64,000 bases of DNA from an uncultured bacterium (GTDB lineage Bacteria > Planctomycetota > UBA1135 > GCA-002686595), in NCBI GenBank assembly GCA_937910685.1, contig CALEMP010000157.1, positions 1-64,000 of the forward strand. Reading direction: 5' to 3'. Below the pieces are notes generated by a model. It did no database searches. It was not told the origin of the DNA and saw only the letters and a list, made by a program, of their open reading frames with translations. This document shows positions 63,915-64,000 of the stretch, piece after piece (position 1 is the stretch's first letter; each line of letters begins with the position of its first letter). Position numbers and translations under genes: made by a program.

Positions 63915-64000
63915 ATGTCGAATTCAGCCAAGACCCCCCTCATTGTTCGCTTTGTCATTCTGCTCTGTGTGCTAGGTGCGATTTCCGTCGTTGCCTGCGT
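63915..64000 (+). CDS. Start of a probable lipoprotein or membrane protein (cut by window end)
   Basis: 28 codons are visible from ATG 63915. After a polar start (SNSAKTPLIVR) comes a hydrophobic run FVILLCVLGAISVVAC, ending in VVAC, which fits a lipobox. The rest is outside the window. No Shine-Dalgarno site is clear; CCTATT lies close to the ATG. Confidence 0.6.
   Translation, partial: MSNSAKTPLIVRFVILLCVLGAISVVAC

Overview
This 64 kb window is a GC-rich (about 60% by eye) stretch of a bacterial chromosome. It fits Planctomycetota. Supporting signs are the secreted PKD-repeat protein, a TIGR03790-type protein with a C-terminal domain common in large planctomycete secreted proteins, a CRTAC1/ASPIC-UnbV plus TPR pair, the remnant of a planctomycete-style sulfatase, and weak or absent Shine-Dalgarno sites at many starts. 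The lineage is an inference: there is no rRNA in the window. I saw no tRNA, rRNA, CRISPR array, insertion sequence or phage gene.

Layout. 1-2133 is the 3' part of a PKD-repeat surface protein, ended by a strong hairpin. 3016-16431 is the most striking region: nine consecutive same-strand genes of the imidazolonepropionase-like amidohydrolase family, overlapping or closely spaced, most with export signals. Only the sixth and seventh keep the full set of metal ligands (HxH, H, H, D). The other seven lack the HxH pair, and three carry long charged insertions. This looks like an exported group of pseudo-enzymes around two active hydrolases. 16526-27304 holds a TrpD2-like protein, Ppx and Ppk1 (convergent, overlapping 3' ends), an APC permease with an EIIA-like and a TrkA-C domain, and a CRTAC1/TPR pair. 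27545-31826 is a two-gene molybdopterin oxidoreductase in which the four-cluster ferredoxin subunit is fused to the NrfD membrane anchor. 32135-38194 is mixed: a SolA-like oxidase, ProS, a DUF1858-like/rhodanese fusion, a possible structured RNA with a strong terminator, an orphan pseudopilin, a TRAP DctP and a secreted protein.

38473-46446 (minus strand) holds a TIGR03790 protein and a tight run GAPDH - ArsJ - DctQ - DctM - zincin/Sel1 peptidase. GAPDH plus ArsJ is the known route that makes and exports 1-arseno-3-phosphoglycerate. 46627-55633 is a glycogen island: debranching enzyme, GT4 glycosyltransferase, GH57 amylase, and a 1400-residue fusion of a GT3 (animal/fungal-type) glycogen synthase to a GT35 alpha-glucan phosphorylase, so synthesis and breakdown sit in one chain. 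It continues into a sugar-kinase / nucleotidyltransferase (CTG start) / Gfo-Idh-MocA / Dabb run, followed by transaldolase on the other strand, a saccharopine-dehydrogenase-like oxidoreductase and two coupled exported proteins of unknown function. The last 640 bases hold a decayed sulfatase N-terminus and the start of a probable lipoprotein gene that leaves the window.

Several genes have a -10-like hexamer 6-9 bases before the start codon, which suggests leaderless mRNAs. Gene calls rest on protein motifs recognised by eye; no database search was possible.
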